Positions 34,242-45,027 of a stretch of 64,000 nt of DNA are shown here, in pieces. Position numbers and translations under genes: made by a program. How positions within the stretch are numbered: position 1 is the first letter of the stretch; the number at the start of each line of letters is the position of its first letter. Source of the DNA: Mesorhizobium sp. Root554 (GTDB lineage: Bacteria; Pseudomonadota; Alphaproteobacteria; Rhizobiales; Rhizobiaceae); NCBI RefSeq assembly GCF_001427025.1, contig NZ_LMGA01000001.1, positions 124,130 through 188,129 on the forward strand, given 5' to 3'. Below the pieces are notes generated by a model. The model was not told the DNA's origin, did not search any database, and worked only from the letters and a program-made list of their open reading frames with translations.

Positions 34242-36308
34242 ATGACTATCATGACCGACATCACCCAGACCGCCCCGGCTTCAGGCTCGCCGCCCGCCGG
34301 TCCGCCTTCCGCCCCCGTCTTCCTCGGCATCGACACGGGCGGCACCTACACCGACGCGGTGCTGTGGAGCGACGGCCGGGGCGCCGTGCTCGCCAAGGCC
34401 AAGGCGCTGACCACCCGGCACGACCTCGCCATCGGCATCGCCGGCGCGGTCGACGCGGTGCTGGATGCCTCCGGCCTCGATCCGGCAGCGATCAAGCTGG
34501 TGTCGATGTCGACGACGCTCGCCACCAACGCGCTGGTCGAGGGGCAGGGCGGCCGCGCCGCGCTCGTCATGATCGGCTTTTCGCCGTCCGACCTCGCCCG
34601 CGATGGGCTGGACAGGGCGCTGGGCGGCGATCCGGTGGTGTTCTGCCCCGGCGGCCACGACGTGCACGGCAACGAGGCCGCGCTCGACCTCTCGGCGCTG
34701 GAGGCGGCGCTGCCGGAACTGGCCGGCACCGTGTCCGGCTTCGCCGTCTGCGCCTATTTTTCCACCCGCAATCCCGCGCATGAGATAGCGGCGCGCAACC
34801 TCATTCGCGAGGCAACCGGCCTTCCCGTCACCGCCAGCCACGAGCTTTCGTCGAAACTCGGCGGGCCGCGCCGGGCGCTGACCACGCTGCTCAACGCGCG
34901 GCTGATCGCCATGATCGACCGGCTGATCGCGGCGACTGAAGGTTTCTTGGCCGCGCGCGGGATAACAGCGCCGCTGATGGTGGTGCGCGGCGACGGCGCG
35001 CTGGTCTCCGCCGCCTTTGCCCGCCAGCGGCCGATCGAGACGATCCTGTCCGGCCCCGCAGCCTCGCTGGTCGGCGCCCGCCACATGACCGGGCTGGCCG
35101 ACGCCGTTGTGTCGGATATCGGCGGCACAACCACCGATGTCGCCGTTCTGGATGGCGGCCGCCCGCGCCTCGATCCGGAAGGCGCCACCGTCGGCGGCTG
35201 GCGCACCATGGTCGAGGCGGTGGCAATGCGCACCTTCGGCCTCGGCGGCGATTCGGAAGTAGCGCTGGAAGAGGGCGCGCTTGACCCGAGGCTCGTGCTC
35301 GGGCCGCGCCGGCTGGTGCCGTTGTCGCTCGCCGCGCATCTGCATGGCGCGATGGTCGCCGACGAACTGGAGCGGCAGTTGCGCGCGCCCAATCCCGGCC
35401 GCAATGATGGTCGCTTCGCCGTCCGCACCGGCGTGCCCGACCGGCTCGCGGCGGGGCTCGGCAATGGCGAGGAGAAACTTTACGCGCGCATTTCCACCGC
35501 TCCGGAGCCGCTTGACAGGTTGCTGACGGCCAACGCCCAGCTCGCCACGCTGAATCGCCTGGTCGCCAGGGGGCTGGTGCATGTCGCCGGCTTCACCCCG
35601 TCGGACGCGGCGCATGTCCTGGGCAGACAGGCCAACTGGGATGCGGCCGCGGCCCGGCTGGGGGCCGAGCTGTTCGCCCGGCGGCGTAACGGCCGCGGCC
35701 AGGCGGTCGCGGCATCGGCCGAGGACCTTTGCGAGCGGGTGCTGGCGGCGGTGACGCGCTGGTCGGCCGAGGCGATCCTGGAAACGGCCTTCAGCGAGGA
35801 CGGGCTGGACGGCGCCGCCGCCGTGGCGCACGCGCTGGTGCAGCGCGCGGTGGGTAGACAGCCGGGTATCGCCCGCCTGTCTGTGGCGCTGGACCGGCCG
35901 GTCATCGGGCTGGGGGCATCGGCGCCGCTGCACTATGCCGGGCTCGAATCGCTGGTCGGCAACCGCTGCGTCGTGCCTGCGGATACAGATGTCGCCAACG
36001 CGCTGGGCGCGGTGGTCGGCCAGGTGCGGGTGTCGGCCACGGCGCGTGTCAGCCAGCCCAAGCAGGGATTGTTTCGCGTTGCGTCGGGCGACGTGCTGCG
36101 CGATTTCGCCGAGGAGGAGCCGGCGCTCGCCGCCGCCGAGGCGCTGGTGCAGGAGGTCGCCGCGCGCCGCGCCGCGGACGCCGGCGCCGATGCTGCCGAG
36201 ATCGACGTGACGGTGGATATCCGCGCCACCACGGTGGAAGGGCAGCGCATGTTCATCGAGGCCGATGTGGTGGCGACGGCGGCGGGGCGGCCGCGCATAG
36301 CGGTTTGA
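34242..36308 (+). CDS. Hydantoinase/oxoprolinase-family protein (HyuA-like)
   Basis: A 688-residue protein with an actin-like ATPase start (VFLGIDTGGTYTDAVLW, about residues 28-44) and the SMSTTLATNALVEG block, characteristic of the HyuA/5-oxoprolinase A family. The DIGGTTTDVAVLDGGR second phosphate loop is near residue 295. Known relatives hydrolyse cyclic amides such as hydantoin or oxoproline with ATP. The usual partner HyuB is not found here, so the substrate is uncertain. The start could be 34242 or 34251. Confidence 0.88.
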   Translation: MTIMTDITQTAPASGSPPAGPPSAPVFLGIDTGGTYTDAVLWSDGRGAVLAKAKALTTRHDLAIGIAGAVDAVLDASGLDPAAIKLVSMSTTLATNALVEGQGGRAALVMIGFSPSDLARDGLDRALGGDPVVFCPGGHDVHGNEAALDLSALEAALPELAGTVSGFAVCAYFSTRNPAHEIAARNLIREATGLPVTASHELSSKLGGPRRALTTLLNARLIAMIDRLIAATEGFLAARGITAPLMVVRGDGALVSAAFARQRPIETILSGPAASLVGARHMTGLADAVVSDIGGTTTDVAVLDGGRPRLDPEGATVGGWRTMVEAVAMRTFGLGGDSEVALEEGALDPRLVLGPRRLVPLSLAAHLHGAMVADELERQLRAPNPGRNDGRFAVRTGVPDRLAAGLGNGEEKLYARISTAPEPLDRLLTANAQLATLNRLVARGLVHVAGFTPSDAAHVLGRQANWDAAAARLGAELFARRRNGRGQAVAASAEDLCERVLAAVTRWSAEAILETAFSEDGLDGAAAVAHALVQRAVGRQPGIARLSVALDRPVIGLGASAPLHYAGLESLVGNRCVVPADTDVANALGAVVGQVRVSATARVSQPKQGLFRVASGDVLRDFAEEEPALAAAEALVQEVAARRAADAGADAAEIDVTVDIRATTVEGQRMFIEADVVATAAGRPRIAV

Positions 36309-36408
36309 ATGCCGCGCGTTCCACCTTACGATCAATTGACCCCGCCCGGCCGGCATGTCAAAGCCGGCCAAAAGGGCGCTGCAGCGCGGATTTCGTGGAG
36401 AAGAGCTG

Positions 36409-38601
36409 ATGAACGACCGGATCGCGATCGATGGCCTGCAGATTGCCAGCGCGCTGCATGACTTCGTCAACACCGAAGTCCTGCCGGGGACGGGTATGGA
36501 TGCGGATGCTTTCTGGGCCGGGTTTTCGGACATCGTCCACGACCTCGCGCCGAAGAACCGCGCGCTTCTGATGAAACGCGACGGCATCCAGGAAAAGATC
36601 GACCAGTGGTACCGCGACAATGGCGCGCCGGTGGACATGGAAGTCTACAAGGCCTTCCTCAAGGAGATCGGCTACCTGGTGCCCGAAGGCCCGGCCTTTT
36701 CGGTGTCGACGACAAGTGTTGATCCGGAGATCGCCGTCGTTGCCGGGCCGCAACTCGTCGTGCCGGTGATGAACGCGCGCTATGCGTTGAACGCCGCCAA
36801 TGCCCGCTGGGGATCGCTCTACGACGCGCTTTACGGCACCGACGCGATTCCGGAAGCCGATGGCGCGGAAAAGGGCAGGGGCTACAACCCCAGGCGCGGC
36901 GACAAAGTGATTGCCTGGGCCAAGGCGTTTCTCGACAAGTCCGCCCCGCTGGCGAAGGGAAGCTGGAGCGGCGTGACGGGGCTTGCCATCGAGGGCGGCG
37001 CGCTGACGCTGGCGACAGCGAACGGTTCGGCTTCACTGCAGGATGCGAAACAGTTCGCCGGCTATCGTGGCGAGGCGAAGAATCCAGACGCGGTGCTGCT
37101 CGAGAAGAACGGCCTGCATGTTGAAATCGTCATCAACCGCACCAGCGCCATCGGCAAGACCGACCCGGCCGGCATCGCCGATGTCGTGCTGGAATCGGCG
37201 CTGACCACCATCCAGGACTGCGAGGATTCGGTCGCCGCCGTCGATGCCGAGGACAAGGTTCTCGTCTACCGCAACTGGCTCGGGCTGATGAAGGGCGATC
37301 TGGCCGAGGAGATCGACAAGGGCGGCAGAACCTTTACCCGCAGGCTGAACCCCGACCGCACCTACACCGCACCCGACGGCGGCGTCGTCACGCTGCCCGG
37401 CCGTTCGCTGATGCTGGTGCGCAATGTCGGCCACCTGATGACCAATCCGGCCATTCTCGACCGCGACGGCAACGAGGTGCCGGAAGGCATCATGGATGCG
37501 GCGATCACCGCGCTGATCGCGATGCACGACATCGGCCAGGGGGGCAAATCCGGCGGCCGCCGCGCCAACAGCCGCGCCGGTTCGATGTATGTCGTCAAGC
37601 CGAAGATGCACGGTCCGGAAGAGGTCGCCTTCGCGGTCGAGTTATTCGGCCGCGTCGAGGCGCTGCTCGGCATGCAGCCCAACACCATCAAGATGGGCAT
37701 CATGGACGAGGAGCGCCGCACCACGGTCAACCTCAAGGAGGCGATCCGCGCCGCGAAGGAACGGGTCGTCTTCATCAACACCGGCTTCCTTGACCGCACC
37801 GGCGACGAGATCCACACCTCGATGGAAGCCGGGCCGATGATCCGCAAGGGCGACATGAAGCAGGCGGCATGGATTGCCGCCTACGAGGCGTGGAACGTCG
37901 ATGTCGGGCTGGAATGCGGCTTGGCCGGCCACGCCCAGATCGGCAAGGGCATGTGGGCGATGCCGGACCTGATGGCGGCTATGCTGGACCAGAAGATCGC
38001 CCATCCGAAGGCTGGCGCCAACACGGCCTGGGTGCCGTCGCCGACGGCCGCAACGCTGCACGCCACGCACTATCACACGGTCGACGTCCATGCCGTGCAG
38101 CAGCAACTGAAGAGCCGCGCAAAGGCGAAGCTCGACGACATCCTGTCGGTTCCGGTCGCGGTACGTCCGAACTGGTCGCCGGAAGATATCCAGCACGAAC
38201 TCGACAACAACGCGCAGGGCATCCTCGGCTATGTGGTGCGCTGGATCGACCAGGGCGTTGGCTGTTCCAAGGTGCCGGACATCAACGATGTCGGGCTGAT
38301 GGAGGATCGGGCGACGCTGCGCATCTCCTCGCAGCATATCGCCAACTGGCTGCGCCACAAGGTTTGCACCGACACGCAGGTGATGGAGACGATGAAGCGC
38401 ATGGCCTCGGTCGTCGATCACCAGAACAAGGGCGATCCGCTCTACCGGCCGATGGCGCCGGACTTCGACAATTCCATCGCCTTCCAGGCCGCCTGCGACC
38501 TGATCTTCAAGGGCGCTGCCCAGCCCAACGGCTACACCGAGCCGGTGCTGCACGCGCGGCGGCTGGAGCTGAAGGCCATGGAAAGAGCGGCTAGCGCTTG
38601 A
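36409..38601 (+). CDS. glcB: Malate synthase G
   Basis: Condenses glyoxylate and acetyl-CoA to malate, closing the glyoxylate bypass. The 730-residue product from the ATG at 36409 is of type G length, with a TIM-barrel core. Motifs include [31 protein letters not shown], the [18 protein letters not shown] block and the catalytic [13 protein letters not shown]. The C-terminal helical lid with [10 protein letters not shown] is present. No isocitrate lyase gene is next to it. Confidence 0.96.
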   Translation: MNDRIAIDGLQIASALHDFVNTEVLPGTGMDADAFWAGFSDIVHDLAPKNRALLMKRDGIQEKIDQWYRDNGAPVDMEVYKAFLKEIGYLVPEGPAFSVSTTSVDPEIAVVAGPQLVVPVMNARYALNAANARWGSLYDALYGTDAIPEADGAEKGRGYNPRRGDKVIAWAKAFLDKSAPLAKGSWSGVTGLAIEGGALTLATANGSASLQDAKQFAGYRGEAKNPDAVLLEKNGLHVEIVINRTSAIGKTDPAGIADVVLESALTTIQDCEDSVAAVDAEDKVLVYRNWLGLMKGDLAEEIDKGGRTFTRRLNPDRTYTAPDGGVVTLPGRSLMLVRNVGHLMTNPAILDRDGNEVPEGIMDAAITALIAMHDIGQGGKSGGRRANSRAGSMYVVKPKMHGPEEVAFAVELFGRVEALLGMQPNTIKMGIMDEERRTTVNLKEAIRAAKERVVFINTGFLDRTGDEIHTSMEAGPMIRKGDMKQAAWIAAYEAWNVDVGLECGLAGHAQIGKGMWAMPDLMAAMLDQKIAHPKAGANTAWVPSPTAATLHATHYHTVDVHAVQQQLKSRAKAKLDDILSVPVAVRPNWSPEDIQHELDNNAQGILGYVVRWIDQGVGCSKVPDINDVGLMEDRATLRISSQHIANWLRHKVCTDTQVMETMKRMASVVDHQNKGDPLYRPMAPDFDNSIAFQAACDLIFKGAAQPNGYTEPVLHARRLELKAMERAASA

Positions 38602-38608
38602 CCCTTTC

Positions 38609-39286
38609 ATGATCGTCCTCGCCCTCGATTGCGCTGCGAACCTCTGCGCCGCCTGCGTCTACGACGCGGATGCCGGGAGGGAGCTTGGCCGCAAGGTGGT
38701 CGATCTCGGCAAGGGTCACGCCGAGCATTTGATGACGATCATTGCCGAGGCGCTTGGAGAGGGTGGCGTCGGCTATTCCGATCTGGACAGGATAGGCGTC
38801 GCAATCGGTCCCGGCTCGTTCACCGGATTGCGGGTCGGCGTGGCGACGGCCCGGGGCCTGGCGCTGGCGTTGAAGGTTCCGGCTGTCGGCGTCACCACGC
38901 TGGAAGCGCTCGCCGCCGAGGCGCGGCAGGGTTTTCCCGGGCGTGCCGTGCTGGCGGCGCTGGATGGCGGACGCGGAGAGATCCACGCGGCGCTCTACGA
39001 TGAGCGGGCGGTCCTGCGTCACGGTCCGATGGTCGTGACGCTGGATGAGGCCGTGCGTATGGCGACCGAGACCATGCCGGTTCTTGCCGGGACCGTCGCC
39101 AACAGAATTGCCGAAGCCGCGGCCCGCCGGTTTGACATCGGCCCGCTGACGCCGACCGCCGACATCGCCACCTACGCCCGCCTTGCCGCGTCGAAGGCGC
39201 CGGGCGTCAGTCCGAAGCCCGTCTATCTGCGCGAAGCCGACGCCAAGCCGCAGGCCGGCTTTATCCTGCCGAGGACGGGGGGCTGA
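38609..39286 (+). CDS. tsaB: tRNA threonylcarbamoyladenosine biosynthesis protein TsaB
   Basis: Scaffold subunit of the TsaBDE complex that makes t6A37 in tRNAs reading ANN codons. The 225-residue protein begins MIVLALDCAANLCAACVYD and has the TsaB-type GPGSFTGLRVGVATARGLALAL motif. It lacks the metal-binding His pair of TsaD, as expected. It overlaps rimI by one base (TGATG), so the two are coupled. Confidence 0.95.
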   Translation: MIVLALDCAANLCAACVYDADAGRELGRKVVDLGKGHAEHLMTIIAEALGEGGVGYSDLDRIGVAIGPGSFTGLRVGVATARGLALALKVPAVGVTTLEALAAEARQGFPGRAVLAALDGGRGEIHAALYDERAVLRHGPMVVTLDEAVRMATETMPVLAGTVANRIAEAAARRFDIGPLTPTADIATYARLAASKAPGVSPKPVYLREADAKPQAGFILPRTGG

Positions 39287-39774
39287 TGCGCATTCCGTTC
39301 TGGACCAAGCGGGACTATGCGCTCCAGCCGCTGACGTCGGAGGACGTGCCGGCGCTTCCTGCCATCCACGAGGAGGATTTTGTTCGCCCGTGGACGGAAA
39401 GCGAGTTCGGCGCCCTTCTGGACCAGCAAACCGTGTTCGGCTTTGCCGCGCGCGAGGTGGGAAATCCCCGCGCCGGCATGGTCGGCTTCGTATTGGCGCG
39501 GCTTGCTGCCGGCGAGGCGGAAATCCTCACCGTCGCCGTGTCGCGTTCTCGCCGCCGTCAGGGCATCGGCTGGCAGTTGATGGATGCGGTGCTGCGCGAA
39601 CTGCATGCGCAGCGCGCCGAGGCGTTGTTCCTGGAGGTCGACGAGACCAATCAGCCGGCCATTGCGCTGTACCGGCGCCTGGGTTTCGGCCAGGTCGGCC
39701 ACCGGCCGAACTACTACCGCTCGCCCGAGCATGGCCCGACCGGCGCGCTCGTCATGCGCCGCGACCTTCGCTAG
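39286..39774 (+). CDS. rimI: Ribosomal-protein-alanine N-acetyltransferase RimI
   Basis: GNAT acetyltransferase of 162 residues. The acetyl-CoA binding segment SRSRRRQGIGWQLMDAVLREL is near residue 85, with EVDETNQPAIALYRRLGFGQVGHRPNYY after it, the RimI-type C-terminal pattern. It would acetylate the N-terminal Ala of ribosomal protein S18. It is coupled to tsaB. A plsC-type gene follows 13 bases later. Confidence 0.93.
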   Translation: MRIPFWTKRDYALQPLTSEDVPALPAIHEEDFVRPWTESEFGALLDQQTVFGFAAREVGNPRAGMVGFVLARLAAGEAEILTVAVSRSRRRQGIGWQLMDAVLRELHAQRAEALFLEVDETNQPAIALYRRLGFGQVGHRPNYYRSPEHGPTGALVMRRDLR

Positions 39775-39787
39775 CGGCGGCCGAAGG

Positions 39788-40588
39788 ATGATCGAAAAAA
39801 TCCGCGTCGCGCTCGGTTTCGCTTTCATTGTCCTGAGCACGTCGATCCTGGCGCCGCTCCAGCTTGTGTCGCTCAAGACAGGGCTTTGGCCGGAAACGGT
39901 GATCCTCAAACTGTGGCACCGCTCGATCCTCAGGGCGCTCGGCATCAGGGTGCGCGTTACCGGCGCGCTCTCGCCGCAGCGTCCGCTGCTGCTCGCGTCG
40001 AACCATATTTCCTGGACCGATATCAACGTTCTCGGCTCCTTTGCCGATGTAAATTTCATCGCCAAGTCGGAAATGGAAGGCTGGCCGATGCTCGGCTTCC
40101 TGTCGAGGCTGCAGCGCACTGTCTTCGTCGACCGCGAACGCAGGCGCAAATCTGGCGATCAGGCGAACGAGATCGCCGGCCGGCTTGCCGCAGGCGACGC
40201 CATGGTGCTTTTTCCGGAGGGCACCACCGGCGACGGCAACATGCTGCTGCCCTTCAAGAGTACGTTGTTCGGGGCGGCGTCCATGGCCATATCGGCGGGA
40301 GCCGCCGAGACGATCTTCATCCAGCCGATGGCGATCGTCTACACGCGCGTTCATGGCGTGCCGATGGGGCGCAGGCACAGGCCGATGGCGGCCTGGATAG
40401 GCCTCCAGGATCTCGGGCCGCACCTCAAGCTCTTGCTGGCCAAGGGCGCGATGGACGCGGAAGTCCGTTTCGGCGAGCCGATCGCCTTTTCCGCCGCCTC
40501 CAACCGCAAGGAGGTTTCGCGGCTTATGGAAAGCCGGGTCGCGGAATTGCTGCAATCCGCCCTTGCCGATCCGCTCCCGAGCAAGTGA
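39788..40588 (+). CDS. plsC: Lysophospholipid acyltransferase (PlsC-family)
   Basis: Membrane acyltransferase of 266 residues from the ATG at 39788. One N-terminal span (about 8-28) is followed by the active site SNHISWTD (His73, Asp78; HX4D), the FVDRERRRKSG block and the acyl-acceptor motif FPEGTT near residue 143. It would acylate lysophosphatidate or, as in some rhizobia, act in ornithine-lipid synthesis (OlsA-type). Which one is not decided by sequence alone. Confidence 0.9.
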   Translation: MIEKIRVALGFAFIVLSTSILAPLQLVSLKTGLWPETVILKLWHRSILRALGIRVRVTGALSPQRPLLLASNHISWTDINVLGSFADVNFIAKSEMEGWPMLGFLSRLQRTVFVDRERRRKSGDQANEIAGRLAAGDAMVLFPEGTTGDGNMLLPFKSTLFGAASMAISAGAAETIFIQPMAIVYTRVHGVPMGRRHRPMAAWIGLQDLGPHLKLLLAKGAMDAEVRFGEPIAFSAASNRKEVSRLMESRVAELLQSALADPLPSK

Positions 40589-40636
40589 GCAGGAATCGGC
40601 TGTTTTTCGCCGACAAAAAGGGCTAGAAGCCGCCGC

Positions 40637-42058
40637 ATGGAATTGAACGATACCATCGCTGACACTTTCGAGGACGCCGGCGCGGTCGCCGCGCTGCCTT
40701 CGCTGCAGGGCGATTCAGGGAGCAGGAAGGTCTTCCTGAAGACCTATGGCTGCCAGATGAACGTCTACGATTCCCAGCGCATGGCCGATGCGCTGGCGTC
40801 CGACGGTTACGCCACGACGGACACGATCGAGGACGCCGACCTGGTGCTGCTCAACACTTGCCATATTCGCGAGAAGGCGGCCGAGAAGGTGTATTCCGAG
40901 CTTGGCCGCCTGCGCGACTTGAAAGCCGAGCGCGCGGAACGGGGACAGGAGATGCTGGTCGGCGTCGCCGGCTGCGTCGCCCAGGCGGAAGGGCGCGAAA
41001 TCATCCGCCGCTCGCCCGCCGTTGATCTGGTCATCGGCCCGCAGACCTATCACCGCTTGCCGGACGTGCTGCGCCGGGTCCGTGGCGGCGCCAAGATAGT
41101 CGAGACCGACTACGCCATCGAGGACAAGTTCGAGCATTTGCCGCAGCCGACAAGGGCAGAGGTCAAACGCCGCGGCGTGACGGCCTTCCTGACAGTGCAG
41201 GAGGGCTGCGACAAGTTCTGTACCTTCTGCGTCGTGCCCTATACGCGCGGCTCGGAAGTCTCGCGCCCCGTAACCCAGATCGTCACCGAGGCGGAGCGGC
41301 TGGCAGAGGCCGGCGTGCGCGAGGTGACGCTGCTTGGCCAGAACGTCAACGCCTGGCATGGCCATGGACCGGACGGCAAGCCGTGGGGCCTTGGCCGGTT
41401 GCTGTTTCGCCTGGCCGAAATTCCCGGCCTGTCGCGGCTGCGCTACACCACCAGTCATCCGCGTGACATGGACGATGCGTTGATTGCGGCGCATCGCGAC
41501 CTTGATTCGCTGATGCCCTATCTCCATTTACCCGTGCAGTCGGGTTCCGACCGCATCCTCAAGGCGATGAACCGCAGGCACAAGGCGAGCGATTACCTGA
41601 AACTGATCGAGCGCATTCGCACCGCGCGCGGCGATATCGCCATGTCCGGCGATTTCATCGTCGGTTTTCCGGGCGAGACGGACGCCGATTTCGAGGCGAC
41701 CATGAAGCTGGTGCGCGAGGTCGGCTACGCGGCGTCCTATTCGTTCAAATACTCGCCCCGGCCGGGCACGCCGGGCGCCGAAATGGACGGCCATGTCGAT
41801 GAAGCAGTGAAGGATGAAAGGTTGCAGGAACTGCAAGCGCTCCTCAACCGGCAGCAGCAGGATTTCAACGCAACCATGCACGGCGTTGTCATGGATGTGC
41901 TGATCGAGAAGCCCGGCCGTCAGGCGGGGCAGAGAATTGGTCGCTCACCCTGGCTTCAGCCGGTTATTCTTGATGAAAAGGCCGGTGAAATCGGTGACAT
42001 TGTTAAAGTACGAATCACACGGGCGGGCCCTGGCAGCCTGTTCGCCGAACCGGTCTAG
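40637..42058 (+). CDS. miaB: tRNA-2-methylthio-N6-isopentenyladenosine37 methylthiotransferase MiaB
   Basis: Radical-SAM enzyme of 473 residues that adds the methylthio group to i6A37 of tRNA. The UPF0004 domain ([17 protein letters not shown] near 40) has the first iron-sulfur cluster Cys residues; the radical-SAM motif [16 protein letters not shown] has Cys191, Cys195 and Cys198. A TRAM domain closes the protein ([15 protein letters not shown]). It is followed by phoH and ybeY, a common bacterial cluster for tRNA and ribosome quality control. Confidence 0.96.
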   Translation: MELNDTIADTFEDAGAVAALPSLQGDSGSRKVFLKTYGCQMNVYDSQRMADALASDGYATTDTIEDADLVLLNTCHIREKAAEKVYSELGRLRDLKAERAERGQEMLVGVAGCVAQAEGREIIRRSPAVDLVIGPQTYHRLPDVLRRVRGGAKIVETDYAIEDKFEHLPQPTRAEVKRRGVTAFLTVQEGCDKFCTFCVVPYTRGSEVSRPVTQIVTEAERLAEAGVREVTLLGQNVNAWHGHGPDGKPWGLGRLLFRLAEIPGLSRLRYTTSHPRDMDDALIAAHRDLDSLMPYLHLPVQSGSDRILKAMNRRHKASDYLKLIERIRTARGDIAMSGDFIVGFPGETDADFEATMKLVREVGYAASYSFKYSPRPGTPGAEMDGHVDEAVKDERLQELQALLNRQQQDFNATMHGVVMDVLIEKPGRQAGQRIGRSPWLQPVILDEKAGEIGDIVKVRITRAGPGSLFAEPV

Positions 42059-42097
42059 CCCAACGTCCGGACCGAGACGGCAGATGAGGAGAGATTT

Positions 42098-43144
42098 TTG
42101 AGCGCTGCGGACTTGAAGAACGCACCCCCCGCTCAGTCGGGGGCCTCCGACATGGCGCACATCGTTCTCACCTTCGACAACAACAAGCTCGCCAGTGCGC
42201 TTTACGGCCAGTTCGACGAGAACCTCGCTCGCCTCGAGCAGAAGCTCGGCGTCGATATCCGCTCGCGCGGCAACCAGCTCACCATCAAGGGGTCGTCCAC
42301 CGCCGCCGAACAGGCGCGCCGGGTGCTCGATAATCTCTATGACATCCTGCAGAAGGGTGTCGACATCAACCAGTCGGACGTCGATGGCGCGGTGCGCATG
42401 GCGGTCGCTGCGGACGACCAGCTGACGCTGCCGACGCTGGAGCGCAAGGGCAAGATGTCGGCCGCGCAGATCGCCACGCGCAAGAAGACGATCTATGCAA
42501 GGTCGCTCAACCAAGACGCCTATATGCGCGCGCTGGAGCGCTCGGAGATGGTGTTCGGCATCGGCCCTGCCGGCACCGGCAAGACCTATCTCGCCGTGGC
42601 GCACGCTGCCATGCTGCTGGAACGCGGCATGGTCGAGCGCATCATCCTGTCGCGTCCGGCGGTGGAGGCGGGCGAACGTCTCGGCTTCCTGCCCGGCGAC
42701 ATGAAGGAGAAGGTCGATCCGTATCTGCGGCCGCTCTACGACGCGCTCTACGACATGATGCCCGGCGACAAGGTCGAGCGGGCCATCGCGGCCGGCGTCA
42801 TCGAGATCGCGCCGCTGGCCTTCATGCGCGGCCGCACGCTGGCGCATGCCGCCGTCATTCTCGACGAAGCGCAGAACACGACGCCGATGCAGATGAAGAT
42901 GTTCCTCACCCGTATCGGTGAGAACTCACGCATGATCGTCACCGGCGATCCGACGCAGATCGACCTGCCGCCCAACACCAAGTCGGGACTGGTCGAGGCG
43001 CTGCGCGTCCTCGACGGCGTGCCCGGCATCGTCACGGTCCGCTTCAACGACGGCGACGTGGTCCGCCATCCGCTGGTGGCCGAGATCGTCAAGGCTTACG
43101 ACCGCGACGGCAAGGTCTCGCGCGGCTTGGGCGCCGAGGGCTGA
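42098..43144 (+). CDS. phoH: PhoH-like ATPase (YbeZ)
   Basis: A 348-residue P-loop ATPase. An N-terminal KH-like region (about 20-75, VDIRSRGNQLTIKGSSTAAEQARRVLD) is followed by the PhoH domain with Walker A GPAGTGKT at residues 156-163 and DE-type Walker B VILDEAQNTTPMQMKMFLTRIG. The TTG start at 42098 has GAGGAGA in front at good distance; an ATG at 42152 would cut 18 residues. With YbeY it acts in rRNA handling. Confidence 0.92.
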   Translation: MSAADLKNAPPAQSGASDMAHIVLTFDNNKLASALYGQFDENLARLEQKLGVDIRSRGNQLTIKGSSTAAEQARRVLDNLYDILQKGVDINQSDVDGAVRMAVAADDQLTLPTLERKGKMSAAQIATRKKTIYARSLNQDAYMRALERSEMVFGIGPAGTGKTYLAVAHAAMLLERGMVERIILSRPAVEAGERLGFLPGDMKEKVDPYLRPLYDALYDMMPGDKVERAIAAGVIEIAPLAFMRGRTLAHAAVILDEAQNTTPMQMKMFLTRIGENSRMIVTGDPTQIDLPPNTKSGLVEALRVLDGVPGIVTVRFNDGDVVRHPLVAEIVKAYDRDGKVSRGLGAEG

Positions 43145-43190
43145 GCGACCGGCATGAACTCTGCATCGATTTGCGAGGCATGATTTTTTC

Positions 43191-43275
43191 ATCCTCACCC
43201 CTAACCCCGCCCGAGGTGGAGGGGGACTTGGCTTGCGGCAGCTTCCCCTCACCCTTGAGGGGAGGGGGCAGGCAT
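43191..43275. repeat. GC-rich rhizobial-type intergenic repeat
   Basis: Between phoH and ybeY, a CACCCCTAACCCC-type left side and a GGGGAGGGGGCAGGCATGGGGG right side form a loose inverted repeat. It resembles the longer element at 59187-59327 in composition and motif order. Confidence 0.5.
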
Positions 43276-43330
43276 GGGGGTGTTCATTACAAGCAGGGCC
43301 CCTCTGACATGTGGTCTCTGGAGGGGCGTC

Positions 43331-43816
43331 ATGGCTGGTGAGCGCGCGCTCGACATCGACATAACCGTCGAAGCCGGTGCATGGCCGCCGGAAACCGAGC
43401 TTGAAACCTTGGTCCACCGCGCAGTCGCCGCGGCATTTGCCGAGTTGACGCCGTCGCGAACCGGCCATTCCGAACTCAGCGTCGTTTTTTCTCACGACCG
43501 CGGCATACAGGCGCTGAATGCGGACTGGCGCGGCAAGGACAAGCCCACCAACGTCCTGTCTTTCCCGGCTTTTACGCCCTCGGACGTTGCTGTCCTCCCG
43601 CCGATGCTGGGCGATATCGTGCTGGCGGCGGAGACCGTTGCGCGCGAGGCGGAGCTGGAAAAAAAGCCGTTGGAGAACCATATCACCCATCTGGTGATCC
43701 ATGGCCTGCTGCACCTCCTGGGGCTGGACCACGAGACCGACCAGGAGGCGGAAGCGATGGAGGCGGTCGAGCGCGCCGCGCTGGCAAGGCTTGCCATTCC
43801 CGATCCCTACGCGTAA
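43331..43816 (+). CDS. ybeY: Endoribonuclease YbeY
   Basis: Single-strand endoribonuclease needed for 16S rRNA 3' maturation and ribosome quality control. The 161-residue product starts at the ATG at 43331. The zinc-binding motif is [11 protein letters not shown] with His124, His128 and His134, and the family segment KPTNVLSFP is present. An upstream start at 43274 would read through repeat sequence and is rejected. Confidence 0.95.
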   Translation: MAGERALDIDITVEAGAWPPETELETLVHRAVAAAFAELTPSRTGHSELSVVFSHDRGIQALNADWRGKDKPTNVLSFPAFTPSDVAVLPPMLGDIVLAAETVAREAELEKKPLENHITHLVIHGLLHLLGLDHETDQEAEAMEAVERAALARLAIPDPYA

Positions 43817-43843
43817 CAGAAAGTCTCAACCGACCGGAAGACG

Positions 43844-44917
43844 ATGAACGACAAACCCGAGACTGCCGCCCGACAGGATGCCGGCAGCGAATTATCCGAA
43901 AAGACCGAAGAAGCTCCCAGTCCGAGTACCATCTCCGGCAGCGTGACGTCCGAACGGCCTGCCGGACCTTCCCTGTTCGACCGTGTCCTCGGCCTTTTCC
44001 GCCAGCGCAACGGCACCAGCCTGCGCGAGGAAATCGCCGACGCCCTCGCCGAAACCGCCAGCGACGCCGAATCCTTTTCGCCCGGCGAACGCGCCATGCT
44101 CCACAACATCCTGCGGCTGCGCGAAGTGCGCGTCGAGGACGTCATGGTGCCGCGCGCCGACATTCAGGGCGTCGAGATCAACACCAGCCTCGGCGACCTG
44201 CTGAACCTGTTCGAGCAGTCTGGCCATTCGCGCATGCCGGTCTATGCCGAGACGATGGATGACCCGCGCGGCATGGTCCATATCCGCGACGTGCTTGCCC
44301 ACATCACCCGGCTGGCGCGTGTCAGGAAAGGCCGTGCTTCCCGCAAGACGACGGCCGCGGCCGCGACGGCCCGGCTCGACCTGGCGCAGGTCGATCTCGT
44401 CCGCACCATCGGCGAACTCGGCCTGATCCGCCCCGTCCTGTTCGTCCCGCCCTCCATGCTGGCGTCGGATCTGATGGCGCGGATGCAGACCGCCCGCACG
44501 CAGATGGCGCTGGTCATCGACGAGTATGGGGGCACGGACGGGCTGGTTTCGCTCGAGGACATCGTCGAGATGGTCGTCGGCGATATCGAGGACGAGCACG
44601 ACGAAGACGAAGCCATGATCACCCAGACGGGCGACGGGGTTTTCCTCGTCGATGGCAAGGCCGAGATCGACGACGTCGCCAAAATGATCGGCGAAGGTTT
44701 CAGAGCCGGCGAGCATGGCGAATCCGTTGATACGATCGGCGGCATGATCTTCAACACGCTCGGTCGCGTGCCGGTGCGGGGCGAGGTTGTCCAGGCAATT
44801 CCCGGCTTCGAGTTCCATGTGCTCGACGCCGACCCCCGGCGCGTCAAGCGCGTGCGGATCGTCGAGACGACCAAGAGCGACAGGCGCAGGCGCGCCGCCC
44901 GTACCGAGCAGGCTTGA
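43844..44917 (+). CDS. CorC/TlyC-type CBS-domain protein
   Basis: A 357-residue soluble protein. Residues about 70-240 hold a CBS pair (VEDVMVPRADIQGVEI, SRMPVYAETMDDPRGMVHIRDVL and LVIDEYGGTDGLVSLEDIVEMVVGDIEDEHDEDE), and the C-terminal CorC_HlyC domain has DTIGGMIFNTLGRVPVRGEVV. The membrane DUF21 domain of larger relatives is absent. In E. coli the YbeX/CorC protein sits in the same ybeZ-ybeY-corC-lnt cluster and has been tied to magnesium/cobalt efflux and ribosome homeostasis. Old names such as hemolysin C are misleading. Confidence 0.9.
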   Translation: MNDKPETAARQDAGSELSEKTEEAPSPSTISGSVTSERPAGPSLFDRVLGLFRQRNGTSLREEIADALAETASDAESFSPGERAMLHNILRLREVRVEDVMVPRADIQGVEINTSLGDLLNLFEQSGHSRMPVYAETMDDPRGMVHIRDVLAHITRLARVRKGRASRKTTAAAATARLDLAQVDLVRTIGELGLIRPVLFVPPSMLASDLMARMQTARTQMALVIDEYGGTDGLVSLEDIVEMVVGDIEDEHDEDEAMITQTGDGVFLVDGKAEIDDVAKMIGEGFRAGEHGESVDTIGGMIFNTLGRVPVRGEVVQAIPGFEFHVLDADPRRVKRVRIVETTKSDRRRRAARTEQA

Positions 44918-45027
44918 TACCTGCAAATCGGCCACCATCGGATCGTGCAAATTGCGTGTGCCGCGTTGGAGCTAAAGCCCCATCCTGATAAAAAGCTCAG
45001 GCGTGATTCGCGCGCCGTGAGAGCCTG

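Noticed and set aside
34281..36638. 785-codon open frame antisense to the hydantoinase-like gene
   Set aside because: Arg/Gly/Gln/His-rich composition without any domain, and the sense strand holds a recognisable conserved gene.
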